From positions 1 to 52,422 of the forward strand of contig QCKF01000008.1 in the NCBI GenBank assembly GCA_003215545.1: DNA of 52,422 nucleotides, given 5' to 3'. Below, piece by piece: positions 44,807 to 52,422 of this stretch. This DNA comes from Prochlorococcus sp. AG-409-L14. Its GTDB lineage: Bacteria > Cyanobacteriota > Cyanobacteriia > PCC-6307 > Cyanobiaceae. Position 1 is the first letter of the stretch; each line of letters opens with the position of its first letter. The notes below the pieces were generated by a model. The model ran no database searches and was not told the origin of the DNA. It saw nothing but the letters and a program-made list of their open reading frames with translations. The position numbers and the translations under genes were made by a program.

Positions 44807-46447
44807 ATGACAGAACCAATCCAATATGATCCGAAAAAAGACCTTTCATGGCTTCTTAGTAACCCTTGGATACTAATACCTAGATTCATAGCCATTACTA
44901 GCTCTATATTTAACCTAGTAGTAATTATCATTGCCGAAAGTTTTAACAAGGGTGAATATATTCAAAATAAAAATGCTGAAAATGTCTTAAAGATACTTAC
45001 AAATCTGGGACCTTGCTTTATCAAGGTTGGACAAGCGCTATCTACTCGCCCAGATCTAATAAGGAGAGATTGGCTAGAAATTCTTACTAAGCTTCAAGAT
45101 AATCTCCCACCCTTTAGTCATATAGAAGCGCTATCAATAATAGAGAAGGAATTAGGTGCATCAGCAGAACAACTTTTTGAAGAGTTTCCAGAAAATCCTA
45201 TTGCAGCAGCAAGTCTTGGTCAAGTCTATAAAGCAAGGCTACATGGAAACTACTGGGTAGCAGTAAAAGTTCAAAGACCTGGCCTATTATTTCAAATTAG
45301 AAGGGACATCGCTTTAATTAAGATATTTACATTTTTCATTGGATCTTTCTTACCCCTAAATCTAGGAGTTGGCTTAAATGAAATAATTGATGAATTTGGC
45401 CGTAGTTTATTTGAGGAGATTGATTATGAAAGAGAAGCAGAGAATGCAGTAAGGTTCGCTTCTCTTTTCTCAAACAATGATGCAATAACAATCCCAACAG
45501 TAGAATACATGCTTACATCTAGAAAGGTTATTACAACAAGCTGGATCGATGGTATCAAATTAAATCAAAGAAAAGAATTAATAATAGAAGGCGTCGATAT
45601 TCAGTCGATAATTAGAACAGGTGTTATCAGTGGAATACAACAACTTCTCGAGTTTGGCTTCTTTCATGCTGACCCTCATCCTGGCAATATGTTTGCCCTG
45701 AAGGGTAAAGCAAATGGACTTGGAAAAATTGCTTATGTAGATTTTGGAATGATGGATTCAATAACTGATTCCGATAGATTAATCCTTACAGGTGCTGTTG
45801 TACATTTAATAAATAAAGATTTTGATTCATTAGTAATAGACTTTCAAAAACTTGGTTTTCTTAACGAAGGAAAAGATTTATCAGCCATAGCACCTGTACT
45901 TGAGAATGTACTTGGGGGATCGCTAGGTGAGGAAGTTGAGTCTTTTAACTTTAAAAAGATAACTGACAAATTCTCGGAATTAATGTTTGATTATCCATTT
46001 AGAGTGCCTGCTCGTTTCGCTCTAATTATTAGAGCTGTAGTCAGCCAAGAGGGATTAGCTCTTAGACTAGATCCTAAGTTTAAAATAATAGCTGTAGCAT
46101 ATCCATATGTTGCAGAAAGACTTCTTGCTGGAGATACAAATCAGATGCTGGAAATTTTACTAGATGTGATATTTGATAAAGACTACAGGCTAAGGTTAAG
46201 AAGAATAGAAAATCTTTTAAATGTTATAGCAGAAGATACTTCGAAAAGTAATACTAAATTGTTACCAGTGGCACAGGCAGGTTTAAAGTTATTACTAAGC
46301 AAAAGAGGAAAAATACTAAGAAGAAATCTACTGCTAACACTAATTAAAGACGGCAGATTGACTACAGAAGATTTGAAGGGACTCTTAAAGCTAATTAAAA
46401 AAACGTTTAAACCAAAAAGTCTTGCAAGTGAATTACTACAAATATAG
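44807..46447 (+). CDS. ABC1/UbiB-family atypical kinase
   Basis: A 546-aa member of the ABC1 (AarF/UbiB/ADCK) family. The diagnostic KxGQ motif is KVGQALSTRPDLI (73-85), followed by AAASLGQVYKARL (the Ala-rich nucleotide loop), VAVKVQRPG (VAVK lysine), FHADPHPGNMF (catalytic loop) and VDFGMMD (DFG). C-terminal hydrophobic helices are faint. ABC1 kinases in cyanobacteria and plastids act in prenylquinone or lipid metabolism; the target is not visible. Starts ATG at 44807, divergent from the decarboxylase. Confidence 0.9.
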   Translation: MTEPIQYDPKKDLSWLLSNPWILIPRFIAITSSIFNLVVIIIAESFNKGEYIQNKNAENVLKILTNLGPCFIKVGQALSTRPDLIRRDWLEILTKLQDNLPPFSHIEALSIIEKELGASAEQLFEEFPENPIAAASLGQVYKARLHGNYWVAVKVQRPGLLFQIRRDIALIKIFTFFIGSFLPLNLGVGLNEIIDEFGRSLFEEIDYEREAENAVRFASLFSNNDAITIPTVEYMLTSRKVITTSWIDGIKLNQRKELIIEGVDIQSIIRTGVISGIQQLLEFGFFHADPHPGNMFALKGKANGLGKIAYVDFGMMDSITDSDRLILTGAVVHLINKDFDSLVIDFQKLGFLNEGKDLSAIAPVLENVLGGSLGEEVESFNFKKITDKFSELMFDYPFRVPARFALIIRAVVSQEGLALRLDPKFKIIAVAYPYVAERLLAGDTNQMLEILLDVIFDKDYRLRLRRIENLLNVIAEDTSKSNTKLLPVAQAGLKLLLSKRGKILRRNLLLTLIKDGRLTTEDLKGLLKLIKKTFKPKSLASELLQI

Positions 46448-46520
46448 AGAATTCATTACTTGACTAAGTAATTACTAAATCTGATATAATGATATTTCTA
46501 TAGTTTATTTATAAGTTCAG

Positions 46521-46985
46521 ATGAACTTGAACGAAGTCACTTTGCTAACCGGCAGCGATTGGCAAAGCTATAGGCTGAATGGCATAGAAGAAGAAAGCAT
46601 AAAAGAATTTATTCTAGATGATAGAGCTTCTAATCTAATTAATATTCCTGTAATATTAGTTGGCATTGGATTCTTGATTGCAGTTAGTAGTGGAGTATAT
46701 TTTGCAAATCTAATGCAGAAAAAGCTTAGAAGTTGGGAGAAAGATAAAGTCTCACCACTTCCACTTGGGAACCCTCAAACACAATTAAGTTGGGCAATTG
46801 CATTTTTAGGACTTTGTATTTTTTTTAGTGGTGCACTAAAAATATTAGAGTTCGGCACAATCATTTCTATATCCATAGCAATTACAATTACAATCATTCC
46901 AGCATCTCTAATGTGGAAAGTAATCAGCAACTTGCTTGTAGAGGTAGATGCGGGTAAAGTTAAAGAAATTGATGAATATTTCTAA
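46521..46985 (+). CDS. Conserved membrane protein, 154 aa
   Basis: It has a hydrophilic N-terminus (1-38), three membrane helices (about 40-62, 92-110 and 113-135) and a polar loop and tail. A short basic/Pro section (KVSPLPLGNPQTQL) precedes helix two. There are no conserved catalytic residues I recognise. It follows the ABC1 kinase on the same strand after 73 bp. Function unknown; a conserved cyanobacterial gene is a reasonable guess. Confidence 0.6.
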   Translation: MNLNEVTLLTGSDWQSYRLNGIEEESIKEFILDDRASNLINIPVILVGIGFLIAVSSGVYFANLMQKKLRSWEKDKVSPLPLGNPQTQLSWAIAFLGLCIFFSGALKILEFGTIISISIAITITIIPASLMWKVISNLLVEVDAGKVKEIDEYF

Positions 46986-47031
46986 TATATTAATGTATAT
47001 ATAATTTACAGTATTAACTTATGGATTTAAT

Positions 47032-47994
47032 TTAGTTCTGCATATAAAAACGAAGTTCTTTAGATGAGTACCTAAGAGCCCTTAAACCGTCTCTTTGTAA
47101 TTTTCTAGCTTTATCTCTACTCATGCTAAAAGCTTTAGCAATACCAGTCAAACTCATTGGATCTTCACCATCCATGCCATAGCGCATTCTCAAAACACGA
47201 CACTGCAAATCTGGTAGCTGATCTACAAGTGTCGCCAAGTCTCCTTTCATGCAATTTATATCTAACTGTTCATTAGGCGAGTCAACATCACCAGCCAACA
47301 AATCCATCAAGACAGTATCTTCTCCATCTCCGACTTTCATTTCCAAGCTCATTGGCTGGCGTGCTGTGCACATCAGCTCTTTAACCTCGCTCTCTGGAAG
47401 CTCAACAAATTCTGCTAACTCTGTCACAGTAGGAGTCCTTGCTAATTCCTGACTGAGTTCTCTCTGACCCTTCTTTAACTTATTCAACATCTCAGTGATA
47501 TGAATAGGTAATCGAATAGTCCGACTCTTTTCGGCTATCGCCCTCGTAATACCTTGTCGAATCCACCAATAAGCATAAGTAGAAAACTTATAACCACGGG
47601 CAGGATCAAACTTCTCTACGCCCCTAACCAGTCCGATTGTCCCCTCCTGAATTAAATCCAAAAGCTCCATATTCCGCTTGGTGTACTTCTTCGCAACACT
47701 GACAACCAAACGTAAATTTGCAGAAACCATCCTCTCCTTAGCTCGATGGCCACTTTTCAACTTCTTTTTAAGCTGCAAAGGAGTTAGACCAGCAGTTTTT
47801 GCTAACAAGTCAGTTGGAGGTTTCTCTCCATTGTTCGACTCAAGCTCAGCTTCCAAAGCCTCAATCGAATTAAGTTCCTGAACTTGACGACCAAGTGTTA
47901 TTTCCTGCTCATGAGTAAGAAGAGGGACTCGCCCAATATCACGCAGATAGGAGCGAACTAAATCAACATCTCCTCGAATCACGAGTCCAAGCAA
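47032..47994 (-). CDS. Group 2 sigma-70 family RNA polymerase sigma factor
   Basis: A 320-aa sigma factor without the non-conserved N-terminal region 1.1. Region 1.2 DLVRSYLRDIGRVPLLTHEQE; region 2 with NLRLVVSVAKKYTKR, DLIQEGTIGLVRGVEKFDP and FSTYAYWWIRQGITRAI (2.3/2.4); region 3 around TRAIAEKSRTIRLPIHI; region 4 with RVLRMRYGMDGEDPMSL and a helix-turn-helix SLTGIAKAFSMSRDKARKL. Regions match the non-essential primary-like sigma factors of cyanobacteria used in stress and light responses. The specific Sig letter cannot be assigned. Divergent from rluB across a 250-bp spacer. Confidence 0.93.
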   Translation of the reverse strand: MLGLVIRGDVDLVRSYLRDIGRVPLLTHEQEITLGRQVQELNSIEALEAELESNNGEKPPTDLLAKTAGLTPLQLKKKLKSGHRAKERMVSANLRLVVSVAKKYTKRNMELLDLIQEGTIGLVRGVEKFDPARGYKFSTYAYWWIRQGITRAIAEKSRTIRLPIHITEMLNKLKKGQRELSQELARTPTVTELAEFVELPESEVKELMCTARQPMSLEMKVGDGEDTVLMDLLAGDVDSPNEQLDINCMKGDLATLVDQLPDLQCRVLRMRYGMDGEDPMSLTGIAKAFSMSRDKARKLQRDGLRALRYSSKELRFYMQN

Positions 47995-48248
47995 TTAATA
48001 ACGAAACAGTTGTATTTCCTAACCTACCATCTTGACTGGGGAAGAACTGAAAAGAGTAAAAAATAAAAACCTAATGTGTAGCAAAAGAAAACATTGCCAA
48101 AAAGAGATATATCCTTAAATCACTAATAAAGATATAAGCCAGATTCTAAATAACTAGATATCAATTAGAATCTTAGTAGTATGGTAAAATAATAACCTAT
48201 GAATTTTATATTAGATTATGTTTAATGCATTAATAAGAAAATACGTAA

Positions 48249-48965
48249 ATGACGCAACATAGAGTTCAAAAGATTATAGCTCAAGCAGGCATATGCTCAA
48301 GGAGAAAAGCAGAGTGCCTGATTAAGGCAGGACGTGTAGAAATAAACGGGAAGATAGCAAGATTAGGTGACCAAGTTTATCCTAAAAAAGACAGTGTTTT
48401 TGTAGATGGGATTGAATTGAAAGAGTTAAGTCCAAAGAAAGTTTACTTAATCAATAAGCCCATAGGCTTGATATCTAGCTGCAAGGACACTCACGGTCGA
48501 GCTACTGTTTTAGAACTTTTACCAAAAGAGCATCGGAGGGGGATATTCCCAATTGGGAGGCTAGATCTAAATAGCAGAGGAGCCTTGCTACTTACAAACC
48601 ATGGAGAACTTGCTTTGCAACTAACACACCCAAGATACTTGCATGAAAAAAAATACAAAGTTTGGATTACTGGTGTACCTAGCAATGATTCCCTTAAAGA
48701 ATGGAGAAATGGTATATTGCTACATCAGAGAAAAACAATGAAAGCGAAGGTTAATTTAGTGCTAATAAAAAAGCAAAGAAGCCTTTTAGAAATAAGTATG
48801 ACAGAAGGTCGAAATAGGCAGATACGTGAAATTGCAGTTCATCTTGGTCATCAAGTTATTGATCTGAAGAGGATTTCAATAGCAGGACTTACTCTTGGCA
48901 ATTTAAAAGAAGGTCAATGGAGACAGTTAGACGAAACAGAATGGTGCTCACTAATAAAGAAGTAA
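48249..48965 (+). CDS. RsuA/RluB-family rRNA pseudouridine synthase
   Basis: A 238-aa enzyme with an N-terminal S4 RNA-binding domain (RVQKIIAQAGICSRRKAECL) and a RsuA-type catalytic domain. The catalytic Asp is in GRLDLNSRGALLLTNHG; the other blocks are YLINKPIGLISSC and EISMTEGRNRQIREIAVHLGH. It isomerises uridine in 23S (RluB-like) or 16S (RsuA-like) rRNA; which one cannot be told here. ATG at 48249. A HTH/membrane protein gene follows 12 bp later. Confidence 0.88.
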   Translation: MTQHRVQKIIAQAGICSRRKAECLIKAGRVEINGKIARLGDQVYPKKDSVFVDGIELKELSPKKVYLINKPIGLISSCKDTHGRATVLELLPKEHRRGIFPIGRLDLNSRGALLLTNHGELALQLTHPRYLHEKKYKVWITGVPSNDSLKEWRNGILLHQRKTMKAKVNLVLIKKQRSLLEISMTEGRNRQIREIAVHLGHQVIDLKRISIAGLTLGNLKEGQWRQLDETEWCSLIKK

Positions 48966-48977
48966 ATATTTTGTCTT

Positions 48978-49859
48978 ATGAAGTATAGATTTAGATGGTT
49001 ACAGAAGATCAGATTCTTTGAGAAAGAAAAAAATAAAGTATTTATAGCAAATGAAATTTATCAACAAACTGGAAAACAACTAAAAGAAGAGAGAGAAAGG
49101 CAAGGAATAAGCAGGAATCAGCTGTCAATTAAAACTAAGATAACACCTGCGATAATTGAATCAATCGAGGAAGGCTGGATTGACAAATTACCAGAAGAAG
49201 CCTATCTAATCTCTATGTTAGAGAAAATTGAAGACCAGCTAAGACTAAATAAAGGAACTTTAGACTGTTTTGTAAGAATTAATTCACCACATAGAAAGGA
49301 TGGTTCTTCTACAAAAATAGATTTGAGCAATATAGATATTTTAACTACATGGAAAGGAAATATAATATATGTAGTTGTTCTTGCGATTAGTATATATGCT
49401 CTTAATTATTCACAGCGTAAGATTGCAATATCTAGCATGGAATCAATTAATCCAATAGCACCTAACTCAAATTCATTAACCAAATCAAGCTCAAAACCTA
49501 AAATTGAATCTAGTATAACTAGACTTAAAGAAATAGAAGGAATTGAGCCTTATAGCATACGCATAAAATTTATTAACTTTTTAGAAAGATTAGTACCCTT
49601 CGTAAAAGAAGGCGTTCTAGAAGTGAGAACAACAGATCCTGTAACTATAAGCATTGATAGCGCCGCCAATAAGAGAATAATGATATACAAATTAAAGGGA
49701 AGTATAGAATTTAAATTAATTCCTCCAATAAAACTCGAAGCAGATCTAGAAACAACAGATAAATTTGAAATTTATTGGAGGGGCAAAAAATATTCGCCTA
49801 AGAATATTGATACAGGTATTTATCTAATAAGAGATAAAAAGTCAAATAATTATCGCTAA
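48978..49859 (+). CDS. RodZ-like helix-turn-helix membrane protein
   Basis: A 293-aa protein with an N-terminal HTH_25-type domain (about 32-75: GKQLKEERERQGISRNQLSIKT region), one membrane segment (GNIIYVVVLAISIYALNY, about 130-147) and a C-terminal beta-rich extracellular domain with DUF4115-like spacing (LEVRTTDPVTISIDSA; WRGKKYSPKN). This is the RodZ layout, where RodZ links MreB to the cell wall for shape. It is coupled to the upstream pseudouridine synthase gene and overlaps malQ (opposite strand) by four bases. Confidence 0.7.
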   Translation: MKYRFRWLQKIRFFEKEKNKVFIANEIYQQTGKQLKEERERQGISRNQLSIKTKITPAIIESIEEGWIDKLPEEAYLISMLEKIEDQLRLNKGTLDCFVRINSPHRKDGSSTKIDLSNIDILTTWKGNIIYVVVLAISIYALNYSQRKIAISSMESINPIAPNSNSLTKSSSKPKIESSITRLKEIEGIEPYSIRIKFINFLERLVPFVKEGVLEVRTTDPVTISIDSAANKRIMIYKLKGSIEFKLIPPIKLEADLETTDKFEIYWRGKKYSPKNIDTGIYLIRDKKSNNYR

Positions 49860-51376
49860 TTTCCCCTTTTCCAGATCCTAGCTCTATGACCATATCCTTG
49901 CAATGCATTTCTAACGGTTTCATCAAGATCATATAGACGCCATTCCCAATTGTTACTTGTAGATCCAGGCTTGTTAAATCGAGCATTGTCATCTAAACAG
50001 AGTAAATCTTGCAGTGGAGCAACTACCAAACTTGCTTCTGTCGCCAATGCCATTTCAAGCAATTGCCATGACGGTGAATAAATGTCTTTATAAAACCTCT
50101 TACCAACTCTTTCTTTCTCTTCATCAGTAAGATTCGCCCACCAACCTAGCGTTGTTGGATTATCGTGTGTGCCAGTGTATACAACCCAATTGGAACCACA
50201 AATATTTTCAGGTAGATATGGATTAGATTCATCTCCATTAAATGCAAATTGCAAAATTTTCATTCCTGGTAACTCAAATTGATCACGAAGTCTTTCAACA
50301 TCAGGAGTAATCACACCAAGATCTTCTGCTACTAGAGGTAGTTTTCCTGAGAAGTCCTTCTTTAATAAACGAAGAAGATTAAAGCCAGGTGATGGTGACC
50401 AATTTCCCGTCTTTGCTGTTAAAGCATCTCCAGAAACAGCCCAAAATGAATCTAAAGCTCGAAAATGATCTAAACGAAGAATATCCACTTGCTCCCATTG
50501 CCTAGAGACCCTTCTTCTCCACCACTTGAATCCAGTTAGCTTATGAATTGGCCAGCGGTAAACAGGTGTGCCCCAAAGCTGACCATCCAAAGAGAAGTAA
50601 TCTGGTGGTACACCACTTTGCGTCTGCATATTCCCATTGGAACGGATTGAGAAAAGACCTCGATTACTCCATACATCTGCACTATCTTTAGAGACATAAA
50701 AAGGTAAATCCCCAAAAAGATATACACCTAATTCATCAGCTAAAGATCTTAAATTCTTAAATTGACGGTCTAAATGCCATTGCAAAAGGGAATGTTCTAA
50801 TAAAGCTTCCTGATTTAACCTCTTCCATTTATTTAAAGCAATAAAATGATGAGAGGCATACTCTCTTGGCCATTCCCACCACGATAGACCTTTAAACTGT
50901 TTTTTAAGCTGCATAAATGAAGAGTGATCCTCCAACCAGAATTGTTTTTTACTCCAAGAATTAAAGTCTTGATGTCTACTTGGATCCTGTTCAGACCAAG
51001 AACTCCTTAAAGCAGATCCTAAAATTTCTGTCCTTAATTCAGCTAAAGAAAAAGATAAGCGTTGTTTATCAACTTCAGAAGCCTTAGGCAAAGATGGAAG
51101 TATAGAGTGACTTAAATATCCTTCCTCAATAAGATCATTTACATCAAGAAACCATGGATTAATGGCAAAACCAGAAGGAGAGCTATAAGGGGATCCCAAT
51201 GAATCTGGAGGAGTTAAAGGTAAAAATTGCCAATAACGTATGCCATTAATTGATAAGAGTTTCAACCAATCCCTTGCTGGTTTACCAAAAGTTCCACATA
51301 AGTCGTTGGATGGGAGAGATGTGGGGTGAAGCAATATCCCAACATTTTTAGTAGAGAAGAGTTTTTGTCGAGCCAT
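49856..51376 (-). CDS. malQ: 4-alpha-glucanotransferase MalQ
   Basis: A 506-aa glycoside hydrolase family 77 disproportionating enzyme for glycogen/maltodextrin turnover. Blocks: GILLHPTSLPSNDLCGTFG, YWQFLPLTPPDSLGSPY, LGVYLFGDLPFYVSKDSADVW, DILRLDHFRALDSFWAV (nucleophile Asp), LVAEDLGVITPDV (acid Glu) and YTGTHDNPTTLGWW (Asp stabiliser). Complete for the family. Start ATG at 51376 on the minus strand. Confidence 0.95.
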   Translation of the reverse strand: MARQKLFSTKNVGILLHPTSLPSNDLCGTFGKPARDWLKLLSINGIRYWQFLPLTPPDSLGSPYSSPSGFAINPWFLDVNDLIEEGYLSHSILPSLPKASEVDKQRLSFSLAELRTEILGSALRSSWSEQDPSRHQDFNSWSKKQFWLEDHSSFMQLKKQFKGLSWWEWPREYASHHFIALNKWKRLNQEALLEHSLLQWHLDRQFKNLRSLADELGVYLFGDLPFYVSKDSADVWSNRGLFSIRSNGNMQTQSGVPPDYFSLDGQLWGTPVYRWPIHKLTGFKWWRRRVSRQWEQVDILRLDHFRALDSFWAVSGDALTAKTGNWSPSPGFNLLRLLKKDFSGKLPLVAEDLGVITPDVERLRDQFELPGMKILQFAFNGDESNPYLPENICGSNWVVYTGTHDNPTTLGWWANLTDEEKERVGKRFYKDIYSPSWQLLEMALATEASLVVAPLQDLLCLDDNARFNKPGSTSNNWEWRLYDLDETVRNALQGYGHRARIWKRGN

Positions 51377-51738
51377 TACTGAATAAGACTTTACTTAATA
51401 TAGAAGAGCCAGAGAAAATAGCCAATATAATAAAATTAATAATATAAACTTAGCTATAAGTAGTCAAAATTTGCAAGCATATTGTCTTGGAAACAAAATA
51501 AGAAGGCTAAAGTTCTCTTTACATTGGCAGATGGTTTCTTAAAACATTCGTATTCAATAAAAATCGAATGTTCAAGCAACATAACAAGAACTCCTGATAA
51601 TGAATGGAATACCTATAAGCTCTATAAAACTGGCAAAACAATCTTAAGTAGACTAAATAAGAAAATATGATAAGAGTCTAAGCTTTTCAGCAAAGTTTAA
51701 GTGAGGCTATTTTATCTTTTAAAAGATCAAAGGACCTA
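51377..51738. other. Intergenic region (362 bp)
   Basis: Spacer upstream of malQ (minus) and of the LCP-like gene (plus); both promoters should lie here. It contains a weak 62-codon TTG-initiated frame (51482-51670) and A/T tracts, but no hairpin or RNA gene I can support. Confidence 0.4.
51482..51670 (+). CDS. Doubtful 62-aa basic peptide
   Basis: A TTG start with no Shine-Dalgarno site opens 62 codons to TGA. The peptide is basic (KQNKKAKVL at the start, KTGKTILSRLNKKI at the end) with one Cys and no membrane helix. It lies between the divergent malQ and LCP-like genes. Composition is coherent, but a chance frame is at least as likely. Confidence 0.25.
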   Translation: MSWKQNKKAKVLFTLADGFLKHSYSIKIECSSNITRTPDNEWNTYKLYKTGKTILSRLNKKI

Positions 51739-52353
51739 ATGCACCCTTCAAAAGATAAAAAAGAAAATAGAGCATCGGCCAACTCTAAGCGGATCACCAA
51801 TTCTGCTGGAAAAACCTTTCATAGATTAGGAGCTGGCTTGGCAGGGATTTGGCTTACAAGTATGATTATTTATTGGACATGGCCCAAAACAGATCAATTT
51901 GATACTTACAACTCTGAAGCCCGACAACAGATAGGTTATATCCCTAAAATCAACGAAGAGCTAAATGTCTTTCTAATTGGAACTGAGAAGACGTATATAA
52001 ACAGAAATAAAGATTCTTCTAAGAAGCTAGTTAGTTTTACTATTATACGTTTAATTCCTAAAGATAAAATAAAAATTATACATATACCTACCAAGACCTA
52101 CATAAGAATCCCAGACGAAACCTCTATAAAATCCTTACCGGAAACCTATCAAATAGGAGATGTTGCTTTAACCACAAGTGCTGTTTCAGAAGGCATTGGA
52201 ATACAGTTAAATACAAACCAACGCTTTATAGTATTTTCCAATTTATCCTTAGAAAAACTAATTCAGGAAATAGGTGGGATAGATCTCAAGAAAGAGATCG
52301 TGGCTAGTTTAATAGAAAAAGCCAATCATCCTAATGACAGTGCTATTACCTAA
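51739..52353 (+). CDS. Degenerate LCP (LytR-CpsA-Psr) family membrane protein
   Basis: A 204-aa protein with a basic N-terminus, one membrane helix (about 30-48, LGAGLAGIWLTSMIIYW) and an extracytoplasmic domain that follows the LCP fold: LNVFLIGTEK, the repeat VSFTIIRLIPKDKIKIIHIP, and FIVFSNLSLEKLIQEIGGIDL. LCP enzymes attach wall polymers to peptidoglycan and need an acidic residue after the first strand and Arg in a PRDT motif; here the first is GTE rather than GxD and the second reads IPTKTYIRIP. It ends right after the IGGID strand, where typical LCP proteins continue for 80-150 residues with further Arg. So it is either a shortened relative or an inactivated copy. Confidence 0.7.
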   Translation: MHPSKDKKENRASANSKRITNSAGKTFHRLGAGLAGIWLTSMIIYWTWPKTDQFDTYNSEARQQIGYIPKINEELNVFLIGTEKTYINRNKDSSKKLVSFTIIRLIPKDKIKIIHIPTKTYIRIPDETSIKSLPETYQIGDVALTTSAVSEGIGIQLNTNQRFIVFSNLSLEKLIQEIGGIDLKKEIVASLIEKANHPNDSAIT

Positions 52354-52422
52354 TGGAGAGGTCTCTGGAATCGCTCCTGCATATGTTGCGCTTTGCAAAC
52401 TTCATGCGGTCCCACTTTTAGG
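52334..52422 (+). CDS. Gene entering from the right edge, 5' end only
   Basis: An ATG at 52334, overlapping the last six codons of the LCP-like gene in another frame, opens a frame for at least 29 codons to the window edge. The visible peptide (MTVLLPNGEVSGIAPAYVAL, then CKLHAVPLL) has the hydrophobic/Gly pattern of a folded protein, unlike a chance frame. No clear ribosome site is visible; the overlap suggests coupling to the LCP-like gene. Family not recognised from 29 residues. Confidence 0.45.
   Translation, partial: MTVLLPNGEVSGIAPAYVALCKLHAVPLL

Noticed and set aside
44720-44824. Longer N-terminus of the decarboxylase
   Set aside because: Overlaps the divergent ABC1 kinase start; the ATG at 44719 gives a family-like N-terminus.
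1-52422. CRISPR arrays, insertion sequences, phage genes or toxin-antitoxin pairs
   Set aside because: No repeat-spacer pattern, transposase, integrase or paired small toxin genes seen on either strand.

Overview
The window looks like core chromosome of a low-GC marine picocyanobacterium, most likely Prochlorococcus of a low-light clade. The reasons are AT-rich intergenic DNA, very compact gene spacing, frequent TTG/GTG starts, and cyanobacterial marker genes: PsbY, PsbP-like, PetP-like, CrtH carotenoid isomerase, ClpC, an RRM protein with a Gly-rich tail, a group 2 sigma factor and RecBCD. The genus assignment is inference from content and composition; no alignment was run. I see no insertion sequence, prophage, CRISPR array or integrase.

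Layout. 1-5.9 kb is the loosest part: a gene entering from the left edge, several tiny membrane or photosystem-associated genes, a PetP-like protein, a PsbF-like protein lacking the haem histidine, a lumenal pentapeptide protein, a TPR sulfotransferase, tRNA-Lys(UUU) and psbY. 5.9-13.3 kb holds trmFO, crtH, an atypical OmpR-type regulator, a plsC/TPR/bolA/grxD gene string on the minus strand, and pdxJ. 13.4-23.4 kb is a complete recC/recB/recD locus with a small membrane methyltransferase-like gene between recC and recB. 23.6-30.6 kb carries a DEAD-box helicase with a structured leader, a small exported protein, the RRM protein, an ABC exporter, a PsbP-like lipoprotein, recR and lipA.

30.6-36.2 kb is a tight minus-strand array in transcription order lysA, cdaA, uppS, bioB, trhO, and an acetyltransferase-like gene. 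It joins cell-wall precursor supply (meso-DAP/lysine, undecaprenyl-PP) with c-di-AMP synthesis, biotin and tRNA modification. 36.3-42.3 kb runs on the plus strand: rimI-like, clpC, a GldA-like dehydrogenase, an alpha/beta hydrolase and a DUF2993 protein, with cdsA convergent to them. 43.3-52.4 kb has a PLP decarboxylase diverging from an ABC1 kinase, a membrane protein, a group 2 sigma factor, an RsuA-type pseudouridine synthase paired with a RodZ-like protein, malQ, a degenerate LCP-family protein and a gene leaving the right edge.

No self-contained new defence or mobile system is visible. The most unusual signals are protein variants that have lost a hallmark residue (PsbF-like His to Asn, receiver Asp to Ala, CdaA RHR to RHL, LCP Arg loss), an in-frame hexanucleotide repeat in cdaA, and several unrecognised small proteins.
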